A stretch of 40,309 nt of DNA, from NCBI GenBank assembly GCA_947455255.1, contig CANGOA010000008.1, forward strand, positions 1 to 40,309. The letters are read 5' to 3'. Of the stretch, positions 1-7,384 are shown one piece after another. A program made the position numbers and the translations under genes. The notes beneath the pieces were generated by a model. It had not been told where the DNA came from and searched no databases. It was given only the letters and a program-made list of their open reading frames with translations. The DNA comes from Flavobacteriia bacterium. GTDB lineage: Bacteria; Bacteroidota; Bacteroidia; Flavobacteriales_D; Crocinitomicaceae. Numbering within the stretch: position 1 is the stretch's first letter; each line of letters begins with the position of its first letter.

Positions 1-513
1 ATCATGGTTACAATCAATACAGATATCTTTTAAGATGTGACATCCGCCTAATACTTGTATATCGCTAAAGTTACCTTTTACTGTAAAAAAAGATGCTGTA
101 TCTCTAGTTAGGGTGTAATTTTTACTAGTAAAATAGATAGTATTATTCTTATAATCGTACTTGTTTAGGATAGTATCTCCATCTATAACAATAAAGGAAG
201 AAGCTATCGAATTAAAAGTAAGTACTTTATTGCCGCAAGTGTAATTTGTAACAGTTAATGCAATATCACCGATCGTAAAAATACCTCCGATTGTATCCTT
301 TTGATAAGAGTTATAGGAATGATAATATTGACCTTTCAACGTTGGTTTATAGAATCTAATACCAGCAGACTCATAAAATACTTTATCAACCGCTACGGTT
401 GTATCGTTTGGATTTACGATATAATCCTTCGAAAAGTCAACACATTGTTTTTGTGCTATAGAAATACTTGATGTAGAAATAAGTAGAAATAAAAGGTTAA
501 ATAGGTTTCTCAT
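1..513 (-). CDS. Exported hypothetical protein, C-terminus beyond the window edge
   Basis: An open frame of 171 codons runs from the ATG at 513 down to base 1 with no stop, so the 3' end is outside the window. The first 20 residues (MRNLFNLLFLLISTSSISIA, then QKQC) form a signal peptide: a basic start, a Leu/Phe/Ile-rich core and a likely cut before Gln-Lys. The rest is rich in Thr, Asn, Tyr and Ile and looks like beta-strand (KDTIGGIFTIGDIALTVTNY and similar). Four Cys are visible in the mature part, three of them near the cut edge (GGCHILKDICIDCNH). I do not recognise a family. The missing end could carry a T9SS sorting domain, as in other exported proteins of this genome, but that cannot be seen here. 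A possible promoter -7 box lies at 576-583. Confidence 0.7.
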   Translation of the reverse strand, partial: MRNLFNLLFLLISTSSISIAQKQCVDFSKDYIVNPNDTTVAVDKVFYESAGIRFYKPTLKGQYYHSYNSYQKDTIGGIFTIGDIALTVTNYTCGNKVLTFNSIASSFIVIDGDTILNKYDYKNNTIYFTSKNYTLTRDTASFFTVKGNFSDIQVLGGCHILKDICIDCNHD

Positions 514-575
514 AGCAAATGAATTGTTAGTTATGTTAAAGAGACACATAACCAACAGATAGGTTGCTTAAAAAA

Positions 576-583
576 CAAATTTA
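576..583 (-). promoter_or_regulatory. Possible Bacteroidota -7 box upstream of the edge gene
   Basis: Read on the minus strand, the sequence is TAAATTTG, an exact match to TANNTTTG. It overlaps the stop codon of the upstream DUF3754 gene and would give a leader of about 55 bases. No TTG is present at the usual 17-23 base spacing, so support is only from the -7 box. Confidence 0.35.
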
Positions 584-1807
584 TTTATTATACTCAAAAA
601 TTCCGTCCCAGATTTCATCTACTCGTTCCAACGCTTTTTCCATCGGTAATACCGTCCAAAGTGCTTTGTTTTCCTGCGCCAAACCAATGTGTTGTAATTT
701 TGCTAATGCGTCTTTCACATCAAAATCTAGGTGACACTTAAATTCTTGAGCAAACCATGTTTCAATTTGTTGGTCGAGCACTTCAGCACTTGTCGGCTGA
801 TTGTTTTGCAACAAGAACGAATAAGCCAACATACTTTCTTTCATTTCCTCCTCTTCCGAAGCATCGATTAGAGAGTGAAAAACGCCACCGTTGTTGCCTA
901 AATTTTTGAAATACAAGGAATCGGTTAACATCTTTTTGAAATTGTTTTTCTTATTGACATATCCTTTGTATTGTTTGAATAGATACAATCCGAGCACACC
1001 TAGAGCAACGCCAGCTTGCATCAAGGACGTTTTTATGTTTTGCAGATGTAATAAGTTGCCGGATTTATAAACGGATTCAATTTTTAGTAAGGCTGGAATA
1101 ACCTTTGCAGAAATAATCGGAACACCTCCGCCAATTCCAGGAATCCAAAGCAATAACTTATCGGTTAAAGACATCTTCGGTTCGGCATTCGGAAAAATGG
1201 TTTCCAAGTCATTTTTGGGTACGCGTTTGAAAATTTTAAGTACGATGCTATTTGGATCGATATGCAGTTTTTCTGGATCTATTTTTTTCGCTTCAAAGTA
1301 AGTTGCGTCTTTGTAGTGAAGGTAAATAACTACTCGATCGTAGTATTCAATTTCTACTTCTTTTTTCCAGAAGAACCACTTTTTTACTTGTTCTTTGGTT
1401 GTTGTAAGTCCACGAGCATACAAATAATATTCGTCGTAATTGTCGAAGTCGATATGTAGGTTTAGTCCAACAAGATCAGAAGCATTAATGGCTTTGTGAA
1501 GTACTTCGTCTTCGATTTTTTCAAAGTTTCCGCGTTCGAGGACCTTTTTAAAAATGGTGTGGAAGGTTTTTAAATTGCTTTTATTCGAGTATAATGCGCG
1601 TTCTTCAGGTAAACGATCGGGATCAAAATGCGCGTAATTGAGTTTTAATTGTTGATTTAATCCAAAACCTTCGTAGTGAAAATAATGTTCAATAATGTGA
1701 AATAAGCGTTTGAAATTGGTAGCATCTGTTTCGTTGGTATAGGATTGTTCCAGTTGTTTTTCCAACAAGATTTCTTTGCTAAACGGTATGTAATTTTCTT
1801 TTTTCAT
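581..1807 (-). CDS. DUF3754 / TMEM143-like membrane protein
   Basis: This 408-residue protein of unknown biochemical function resembles the DUF3754 family, which includes mitochondrial TMEM143. What I see: an N-terminal IPFSKEILLEKQLE motif (about residues 7-20), a Tyr/Asp-rich middle (DFDNYDEYYLYARG; EIEYYDRVVIYLHYKD), then the family-like block VLKIFKRVPKNDLETIFPNAEPKM at about 190-212, followed by a Gly-rich hydrophobic segment (WIPGIGGGVPIISAKVIPALL) and a second hydrophobic segment (LMQAGVALGVLGLYLF) near 262-278. These suggest two membrane passes with the large N-terminal part on one side. The C-terminal 110 residues look like a winged-helix-type helical tail, which is inference. The gene stands alone on its strand and has a perfect -7 box upstream. 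The family call rests on recalled motifs, not a search. Confidence 0.7.
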   Translation of the reverse strand: MKKENYIPFSKEILLEKQLEQSYTNETDATNFKRLFHIIEHYFHYEGFGLNQQLKLNYAHFDPDRLPEERALYSNKSNLKTFHTIFKKVLERGNFEKIEDEVLHKAINASDLVGLNLHIDFDNYDEYYLYARGLTTTKEQVKKWFFWKKEVEIEYYDRVVIYLHYKDATYFEAKKIDPEKLHIDPNSIVLKIFKRVPKNDLETIFPNAEPKMSLTDKLLLWIPGIGGGVPIISAKVIPALLKIESVYKSGNLLHLQNIKTSLMQAGVALGVLGLYLFKQYKGYVNKKNNFKKMLTDSLYFKNLGNNGGVFHSLIDASEEEEMKESMLAYSFLLQNNQPTSAEVLDQQIETWFAQEFKCHLDFDVKDALAKLQHIGLAQENKALWTVLPMEKALERVDEIWDGIFEYNK

Positions 1808-1835
1808 GTCTTATGACAAATGAGATTTTGTGCTT

Positions 1836-1843
1836 CAAAGATA
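1836..1843 (-). promoter_or_regulatory. Bacteroidota -7 box for the DUF3754 gene
   Basis: The minus strand reads TATCTTTG, a perfect TANNTTTG, 29 bases before the ATG at 1807. No TTG is found 17-23 bases further upstream. That interval holds the direct repeat at 1863-1898, which could serve as an activator or repressor site. Confidence 0.5.
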
Positions 1844-1862
1844 GTGAGAAAACACTGTTTTA

Positions 1863-1898
1863 CGACGAATTCTAATTCAAACCCGACGAATTCTAATT
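1863..1898. repeat. Two 15-bp direct repeats with 21-bp period
   Basis: CGACGAATTCTAATT occurs at 1863-1877 and again, identical, at 1884-1898. The 21-base period equals two helical turns, so both copies face the same side of the DNA. They lie between two divergent genes, just upstream of the -7 box at 1836-1843, and could be an operator. Confidence 0.6.
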
Positions 1899-1955
1899 TG
1901 TTCTTTTAATATCGAAATGTTGGAGATACATTTGATTAAAATAAAACAAAAAGTT

Positions 1956-4499
1956 ATGAAATCAATTTTACTATCCGCGTTTATACTACTCGTAACAAGT
2001 ACGTTTGCGCAAAATTATGTTACAATTCCTGATGCAAATTTTGCAAAATGGTTGAGGGATTCAGTTCCTACAGCAATGAATGGAAATCAACTGGATGTTT
2101 CTAGTGATGCAGTAAAAAACAAAAAGACAATTATTGCAGAAGCACTTCAAATTAAGGACCTTACAGGGGTTGAATATTTTACAAATTTAGAAACCTTGGA
2201 TGTTGGAAATGAATATCAAATATCTGACATTAATAAAAATCAATTTTCTACTTTACCAACCTTACCAGAGAATTTAAAGATCTTAATATGTGGAAATACG
2301 GGTTTAGTTTCATTACCAACATTGCCAAAGCAACTTTCTATACTAAAATGTTATTCGAATGCCCTTACAGCACTTCCTATATTACCAGAAACGTTAACTT
2401 ATTTAGATTGTAATAGTAACCAGCTGGTACATTTACCTCAATTACCAATTTCGTTAATAGAATTACAATGTTATATGAATCAGTTAATAGACTTACCTCA
2501 ATTACCACAAAAATTGATGTGGTTTTCGTGTTATACCAATCAATTAACTTCATTACCGCAACTTCCAAATACATTGATTCATTTTGTATGTGCAGAAAAT
2601 CAAATCACTTCTTTACCACAGTTACCAGAATCATTAGTAATTCTAAGATGTCATAAGAATTTACTTACTTCTTTACCTCAACTGCCAAATACCTTAATTG
2701 AATTAACGTGTAGTTATAATCAATTAAAAGCTCTTCCTACGCTTCCAACTTCTTTAAGCGGATTGTTAGATTGTAGTTCAAATTTTATTACATCTTTACC
2801 TGAGTTACCAGGAGTTCTTAATAATTTATTAATAGATAACAATCCATTAGGAGGATTACCATTCTTACCATTTTCTTTAAGAGTCTTATTTGCTTCAAAT
2901 TGTGGCTTGAGTACCTTACCTACTTTACCTCCAACGTTAGAAGGTTTATCTTGTTCGAATAACCAAATAGCATGCTTCCCGAAATTTCCAAAATCGTTGA
3001 CATATATTATGATTTCAAACAACCCATTTACTTGTCTGCCAAACTACCTACCAAGTATGGATAAAGTTACTTTGTCATACCCTTTATGTGCTGAAGGAAA
3101 TACAAGTGGTTGTCCAAGTGCTGAAGAAGGTATCGTAGGATTTACAACGAAAGATGAAAATGCAGATTGTAAAAAAGATGAGAAAGAACAAGGTATTTCT
3201 AACCTTCCAATGATGTTGTTAGATGCGAACAACAACGTAATTGCTCAAACTATCACCGCTGAAAATGGAGTGTATCAATTCTCGACTTTAGAAGCACAAT
3301 CTTACCAAGTACAATTAGACAAAGATAACATTCCCTTTACTGTTGCATGTAACGATAAACAAGTTGTTGACTTAACAAATCAAACGTATGCTAAAGATGT
3401 AAACTTTAGTATATCCTGTAAGGATGGTATCGATGTTGGTGTACGTGCTATTGCTACTCAAGGTATCGTGTTCCCTGGCCAACCACACACACTTACTATT
3501 GCTGCTGGTGATATGAGTAATTGGTACAACATGCATTGTGCTACAGGTACTGCTGGAAAATTACAATTAACAATTTCTGGTCCTGTTGTTTACAAAGGAA
3601 TTTTAGGTGGAGCTTTAACTCCAAGCATTGCTGGAAATGTATATACTTACGAAATCGCAGATTTTGGAAAAGTGAATTTTACAGAAGACTTCGGACTTCA
3701 ATTCGAAACAGAAACTACTGCACAAGCAGGTGATCAAATTTGTGTAGACGCGCAAATTACACCATCATCAGGTGATATCAATGTTGCAAACAATCAATAT
3801 AACTATTGTTATTCTGTAGTGAATTCACACGATCCAAACTTGAAAGAAGTATTCCCAGCAAACTTCAAACCTGGATACGATGGGTATTTAACGTACACGG
3901 TTCATTTTCAAAACACAGGTTCTGCTCCAGCTTTTAACATTCGTTTATTAGATACTTTGGACACAAAATTAGATTTGTCCACGTTTGAAGTATTGAACTA
4001 TAGCCATAAAAACCGTGTGGAATTAAATGGTAACATTATGCAAGTGTTCTACAACAACATTCACTTGATGGATAGCACAACAAACGAAAAAGCTTCCCAT
4101 GGTTTCATTCAATACCGTATCAAACCTAAAAAAGCAATTTCTGAATCAGACCAAATTAAAAACACAGCACACATTTACTTTGACTTTAATGAAGCGGTAG
4201 TAACAAACACAACCATCAGTAAAGCAAATAAAAGTCTAGGCTTAGAAAACAAAAAAGAAAGTACCTTACGTGTTTATCCGAATCCTGCAGAAACGATGAT
4301 TACCTTAGAAAGAGCGACTTCATCGAATGCTAAAATAGCTATACAAATATTGAATGTTAACGGACAAGAAGTATATGCTACGACATTAGAAAACACGACG
4401 AATCATTCGATCGATATAAGTGCATACACACCAGGAATGTATTTTATTAATGTAATAAGTGACACTTCTTCAGAAGTAATAAAAGTGGTAAAAAAATAA
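1956..4499 (+). CDS. T9SS-secreted LPX-type leucine-rich-repeat protein
   Basis: An 847-residue protein exported by Sec and then T9SS. The start at 1956 is chosen because it opens directly into a signal peptide (MKSILLSAFILLVTSTFAQ); an in-frame ATG at 1917 would only add 13 residues before it. Order of parts: about 13 leucine-rich repeats of 20 residues (roughly 97-375, pattern xLPxLPxxLxxLxCxxNxLx); an SdrD B-like beta domain near 390-480 (EGIVGFTTKDENADCKKDE, with Asp/Asn-rich loops that could bind calcium); a beta domain; a DUF11/DUF7619-like domain near 626-765 (HFQNTGSAPAFNIRLLDTL ... HIYFDFNEAVVTN); and a C-terminal type A sorting domain over about the last 75 residues (RVYPNPAE ... 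NGQEVY ... GMYFINV). A role in surface binding or adhesion is likely but inferred. It ends at a strong hairpin shared with the convergent regulator gene. Confidence 0.88.
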   Translation: MKSILLSAFILLVTSTFAQNYVTIPDANFAKWLRDSVPTAMNGNQLDVSSDAVKNKKTIIAEALQIKDLTGVEYFTNLETLDVGNEYQISDINKNQFSTLPTLPENLKILICGNTGLVSLPTLPKQLSILKCYSNALTALPILPETLTYLDCNSNQLVHLPQLPISLIELQCYMNQLIDLPQLPQKLMWFSCYTNQLTSLPQLPNTLIHFVCAENQITSLPQLPESLVILRCHKNLLTSLPQLPNTLIELTCSYNQLKALPTLPTSLSGLLDCSSNFITSLPELPGVLNNLLIDNNPLGGLPFLPFSLRVLFASNCGLSTLPTLPPTLEGLSCSNNQIACFPKFPKSLTYIMISNNPFTCLPNYLPSMDKVTLSYPLCAEGNTSGCPSAEEGIVGFTTKDENADCKKDEKEQGISNLPMMLLDANNNVIAQTITAENGVYQFSTLEAQSYQVQLDKDNIPFTVACNDKQVVDLTNQTYAKDVNFSISCKDGIDVGVRAIATQGIVFPGQPHTLTIAAGDMSNWYNMHCATGTAGKLQLTISGPVVYKGILGGALTPSIAGNVYTYEIADFGKVNFTEDFGLQFETETTAQAGDQICVDAQITPSSGDINVANNQYNYCYSVVNSHDPNLKEVFPANFKPGYDGYLTYTVHFQNTGSAPAFNIRLLDTLDTKLDLSTFEVLNYSHKNRVELNGNIMQVFYNNIHLMDSTTNEKASHGFIQYRIKPKKAISESDQIKNTAHIYFDFNEAVVTNTTISKANKSLGLENKKESTLRVYPNPAETMITLERATSSNAKIAIQILNVNGQEVYATTLENTTNHSIDISAYTPGMYFINVISDTSSEVIKVVKK
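2245..3070 (+). repeat. Coding tandem repeat, about 13 units of 60 bp
   Basis: This stretch encodes the LPX leucine-rich repeats. Each unit is 20 codons (one is 21) and carries a near-constant ttaccncaattacca-type core for LPQLP. Units 6 and 8 both read SLPQLPNTLI, which points to recent internal duplication. Units diverge towards the 3' end (PKFPKSL). Confidence 0.8.
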
Positions 4500-4516
4500 T
4501 ATACATTGAATTAGTT

Positions 4517-4548
4517 AAAAGGATGTTTCTGAAAAGGGACATCCTTTT
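4517..4548. terminator. Bidirectional hairpin terminator
   Basis: AAAAGGATGT at 4517-4526 pairs perfectly with ACATCCTTTT at 4539-4548 around a 12-base loop. The flanking A and T runs let it work on both strands. It lies between convergent genes and touches the stop codon of the Lrp/AsnC gene at 4547-4549. Confidence 0.8.
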
Positions 4549-4990
4549 ACTCTTTTAAACTTTTCATTACAAATGAAGACTGAACATTCGCAATATTAGG
4601 TATAGAAGCCAATTTATTTCTCAAAAATACTTGATATGCCTCCATATCCTTTACTTCTACATAAAGTAAATAATCCATGTTTCCAGCAATATGATTACAT
4701 TGTACCACTTCTTTTAATTTAATAATTTGATTTTCAAATAGCTCGATTAATTCTAAATTATGTGATTTTAAAGAGACCTGACAATATACTTTCATTCCTT
4801 TATTTAGAATAGTTTTATTTTCAAGGATTGTATATTGAAGAATTACCTGGTTTTTTTCTAAACGTTTAATTCGTTCATAGGTTGGAGTTGTACTCAAACC
4901 TATCTTATCCGCAATCTCTTTATAACTGAGTTTTGAATTCTCTTTCAAAACATCTATAATTTTTAAATCAAGCACATCTAATTGCAACAT
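4547..4990 (-). CDS. Lrp/AsnC-family transcriptional regulator
   Basis: A 147-residue DNA-binding regulator of normal length for the family. Residues 4-50 are the AsnC-type helix-turn-helix (LDVLDLKIIDVLKENSKLSYKEIADKIGLS, with recognition helix TTPTYERIKRLEK). Residues about 65-140 form the RAM effector-binding domain, including the loop GNMDYLLYVEVKD that in this family lines the amino-acid pocket at the dimer interface. It is transcribed away from the PLP-enzyme gene at 5136, with 145 bases between them. That layout resembles mdeR-mdeA of Pseudomonas putida, where an Lrp-type regulator controls methionine gamma-lyase. I infer that it controls the neighbour in response to a sulfur or branched-chain amino acid, and perhaps itself. 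The DNA target cannot be read directly. Confidence 0.9.
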   Translation of the reverse strand: MLQLDVLDLKIIDVLKENSKLSYKEIADKIGLSTTPTYERIKRLEKNQVILQYTILENKTILNKGMKVYCQVSLKSHNLELIELFENQIIKLKEVVQCNHIAGNMDYLLYVEVKDMEAYQVFLRNKLASIPNIANVQSSFVMKSLKE

Positions 4991-5108
4991 GGTAGAATAG
5001 TTTACTATTTTAATTTAGTTAAGCTATATGTAAAAGTATAAATAATAAAATTTTAACTAATACAAAGTATAATATTCTTTTAATATATACTAATGTAGTT
5101 ATTAATTA

Positions 5109-5116
5109 TACATTTG
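5109..5116 (+). promoter_or_regulatory. Bacteroidota -7 box of the PLP-enzyme gene
   Basis: TACATTTG matches TANNTTTG and lies 19 bases before the ATG at 5136. No TTG is seen at the proper spacing, consistent with a promoter that needs an activator. The divergent Lrp-type protein is the obvious candidate. The 4991-5108 region is very AT-rich. Confidence 0.5.
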
Positions 5117-5135
5117 ATTTAAAATATAGAATATT

Positions 5136-6386
5136 ATGGATTTTAAATCAATGCAACCAGAAAGCTTAATGATGAGTTATGGTTATAAGCCTTCTTTGTC
5201 AGAAGGTGCTATAAAATGTCCAATTTTTCAAACTTCAACGTTTGTTTTCAATTCGGCAATGGAAGGAAAACGTTTTTTTGAATTAGCATACGGCTTACGA
5301 GAAAAAGACAAAGGAGAAGAGTTAGGATTAATATATAGTAGATTAAATAATCCAGATTTAGAAATATTAGAGAATCGTTTGTGTTTATGGGATGGAGCGG
5401 AAGATTGTGCGGTTTTTGAAAGTGGTATGTCGGCTATTTCTACAGCATTGATGGAGTTTATGGCACCAGGTGATTTACTGTTGTATTCGAGACCAGTTTA
5501 TGGGGGGACAGATCATTTTATCAATCATTTTTTGAAAAAGTTAAACATTGAATCAATTGGTTTTTATGCGACTGATACGAAAGAAGAAATTATTGAACGC
5601 GTAAAACAATCTGGTAGAGCAGATAGATTGACAATGATTCACATTGAAACTCCTGCAAACCCAACGAATGCATTGATTGATATCGAATTATGTGCTGAGG
5701 TGAAGAACTACTTTACTACTCCAGAAAAACCGATTGTTTTGTCGGTTGACAACACGTATATGGGTCCAATATGGCAACATCCTTTGAAGCATGGAGCCGA
5801 TTTAGTATTATACTCTGCAACGAAATATATTGGCGGTCATTCTGATGTTATTGCAGGTGCATGTTTGGGTTCGAAAGAATTGATGGGAAGAGTGAAAGGA
5901 TTACGTACATTTTTAGGAAATATGGCGGGACCATGGACAGGCTGGTTACTCATGCGTAGTTTGGAAACCTTGAAGGTTCGTATGGATGAGCAGGCTAGAA
6001 ATGCAAAAGAAGTGGCAGACTTTTTATTGGCACACCCAAAAGTAGAAAAGGTTTATTATCTAGGGTTTTTGGAAAGTGAAAAAGATAAAGAGTTATTGGC
6101 GAGACAATTTACTTCAAATGGCGCTATGATCTCTTTTGATATTGTTGGTGGAGAGAAAGAGGCTTTTCAGTTTTTAGATTCATTAAAATTAATCAAGCTA
6201 GCTGTAAGTTTAGGAGGAACTGAGAGTCTAGCAGAACATCCTCAAACAATGACTCATGCTGATGTTCCAATGGAGGATAAACGAATTATGCATATTACAG
6301 AAAAATTGATTCGTCTTTCGGTTGGCGTTGAAAATTATAAGGATTTAATCATGGATATTAACCAAGCTTTAGCTTGTGTTTACTGA
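5136..6386 (+). CDS. Cys/Met-metabolism PLP enzyme (gamma-lyase/synthase family)
   Basis: A 416-residue pyridoxal-phosphate enzyme of the cystathionine gamma-synthase / methionine gamma-lyase group, cytosolic. Visible family features: Tyr67-Ser-Arg69, which in this family bind the cofactor phosphate of the partner subunit; VFESGMSAIS near 93-102; VYGGT at 121-125; Asp205 in VLSVDNTY, which pairs with the pyridine nitrogen; and Lys230 in SATKYIGGHSD, the Schiff-base lysine. The C-terminal VSLGGTESLAEHPQTMTHA block is also typical. Methionine gamma-lyases of the P. putida type have Cys where VYGGT has Gly124, so a plain methionine gamma-lyase is uncertain; cystathionine gamma-lyase, gamma-synthase or another sulfur-amino-acid lyase are equally possible. 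The divergent Lrp/AsnC gene suggests amino-acid-responsive control. Confidence 0.88.
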   Translation: MDFKSMQPESLMMSYGYKPSLSEGAIKCPIFQTSTFVFNSAMEGKRFFELAYGLREKDKGEELGLIYSRLNNPDLEILENRLCLWDGAEDCAVFESGMSAISTALMEFMAPGDLLLYSRPVYGGTDHFINHFLKKLNIESIGFYATDTKEEIIERVKQSGRADRLTMIHIETPANPTNALIDIELCAEVKNYFTTPEKPIVLSVDNTYMGPIWQHPLKHGADLVLYSATKYIGGHSDVIAGACLGSKELMGRVKGLRTFLGNMAGPWTGWLLMRSLETLKVRMDEQARNAKEVADFLLAHPKVEKVYYLGFLESEKDKELLARQFTSNGAMISFDIVGGEKEAFQFLDSLKLIKLAVSLGGTESLAEHPQTMTHADVPMEDKRIMHITEKLIRLSVGVENYKDLIMDINQALACVY

Positions 6387-6402
6387 ATAAAATAGCACAA
6401 AC

Positions 6403-6434
6403 AAAAAAGCCAACTTTATTTAGTTGGCTTTTTT
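6403..6434. terminator. Bidirectional hairpin terminator
   Basis: AAAAAAGCCAAC at 6403-6414 pairs with GTTGGCTTTTTT at 6423-6434, a 12-bp perfect stem with an 8-base loop and T-runs on both strands. It separates the convergent PLP-enzyme gene and MORN-like gene, ending one base before the latter's stop codon region. Confidence 0.9.
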
Positions 6435-6435
6435 A

Positions 6436-7323
6436 TTAATTTAACACCCCGTCAGAGTGGTATCTACCTTCTTTGTAGATTTGAACTTTTAATAAGATTC
6501 CATCTGAATCGTAAACGTATAGTTTACCATCAAATAATCGACCATCTTTGAAGATTCCGTCTTGGAAGATATCACGGTTTTTGTTGTAAACTTTATTATA
6601 TCCATTTGGATTGAATTTACCTCCATTATCTTGTATAATAGGAGAAACAACAGGTTTAGAAGTTACTTTTGAAGCTCCTGGATCTTCCACGTTAACCATA
6701 GGACGAACAGGTTCTTTTTTCACGATATCTCCTTCATCAACTCCACCTTCTGCATTGAAAGTGATGATTTCTTTTATATCCCCATTTGGATAATAACGTG
6801 TAGCTTTTCCAGATGGTTTACCATTATTAGAAGTATAAACAAATTCCTCTTGACCATTCGCATAATAATAAGCTACCTTACCATCTTCTTTACCAGAGCC
6901 GTTATAATTTGCGATATACTCTAACTGACCATTTTCATGAAAACGTTTTAATGTATCTAAGTAAACATCGCGTTCAAAACGTCCGTCTTCTTTCACTTTA
7001 CCATTTTCATGGTATTTTGTGTAATTTCCTTTTGGACGATTATTTTCGTATTCACCTTTTAACTTTGGTGTTTTTCCGTCGTTGTAGTATTTGATCCAAA
7101 CACCTTCTTTACGGTCATCTTTGTAATCACCTTCTTCTACTTTTCCATCATCTGGGTAGCCAGTACCAGGACGATCTTTACCTAAATAAATCCAGTGACC
7201 TTGTTTTTTTCCTTGTTCGTCTTTTTTGTTGATCTTTTGTCCAAAAGTTAATCCACTGAAAAACACCATACATACAATGCATAGTGTCAAAAACAATGAA
7301 TTTTTTTCTTTTGTACGAATCAT
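6436..7323 (-). CDS. Exported MORN/YwqK-like repeat protein
   Basis: A 295-residue exported protein. Residues 1-29 are a signal peptide (hydrophobic LFLTLCIVCMVFFSGLTFG, then Gln). The mature part carries at least six MORN/YwqK-type repeats of about 22-24 residues, built on G.W.KYY.DGK..., YHENGKVKEDG, FHENGQLEYIANY, YYANGQEEFVY and RYYPNGDIKEI, between about residues 40 and 195. A Pro/Val/Lys linker follows (about 200-235), then one more unit near the end (DGRLFDGKLYVYDSDGILLK). Such repeats make beta-hairpin ladders. Some databases label the family YwqK antitoxin, but nothing here points to a toxin pair. The gene has its own promoter inside the end of tdh, so it is probably expressed separately. 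Function is unknown. Confidence 0.82.
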   Translation of the reverse strand: MIRTKEKNSLFLTLCIVCMVFFSGLTFGQKINKKDEQGKKQGHWIYLGKDRPGTGYPDDGKVEEGDYKDDRKEGVWIKYYNDGKTPKLKGEYENNRPKGNYTKYHENGKVKEDGRFERDVYLDTLKRFHENGQLEYIANYNGSGKEDGKVAYYYANGQEEFVYTSNNGKPSGKATRYYPNGDIKEIITFNAEGGVDEGDIVKKEPVRPMVNVEDPGASKVTSKPVVSPIIQDNGGKFNPNGYNKVYNKNRDIFQDGIFKDGRLFDGKLYVYDSDGILLKVQIYKEGRYHSDGVLN

Positions 7324-7353
7324 TTATCTCAAATTTCAGACAAGATTAATTAG

Positions 7354-7384
7354 CAAATATATTAATTTAACTTGGAAGGGTCAA
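7354..7384 (-). promoter_or_regulatory. Bacteroidota promoter of the MORN-like gene
   Basis: On the minus strand TTG (7384-7382) is followed by a 20-base spacer and TATATTTG (7361-7354), an exact TTG-N17-23-TANNTTTG. It overlaps the last codons of tdh and lies 31 bases before the ATG at 7323. Confidence 0.65.

Noticed and set aside
1917-1955. Earlier ATG start for the leucine-rich-repeat protein
   Set aside because: The extra 13 residues precede a complete signal peptide beginning at 1956.
2720-3022. Open frame of 100 codons antisense to the leucine-rich repeats
   Set aside because: The period comes from the 60-bp coding repeats on the other strand; Asn/Gly/Lys-rich product with no signal peptide or domain.
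2245-3070. Tandem DNA repeats as a possible CRISPR-like array
   Set aside because: The period is 60 bases, in frame and codes for leucine-rich repeats; there are no constant repeats with unique spacers.
6436-7323. Toxin-antitoxin module, because YwqK-like repeats are sometimes labelled antitoxin
   Set aside because: The protein has a signal peptide and no small partner gene; the neighbours are metabolic genes.
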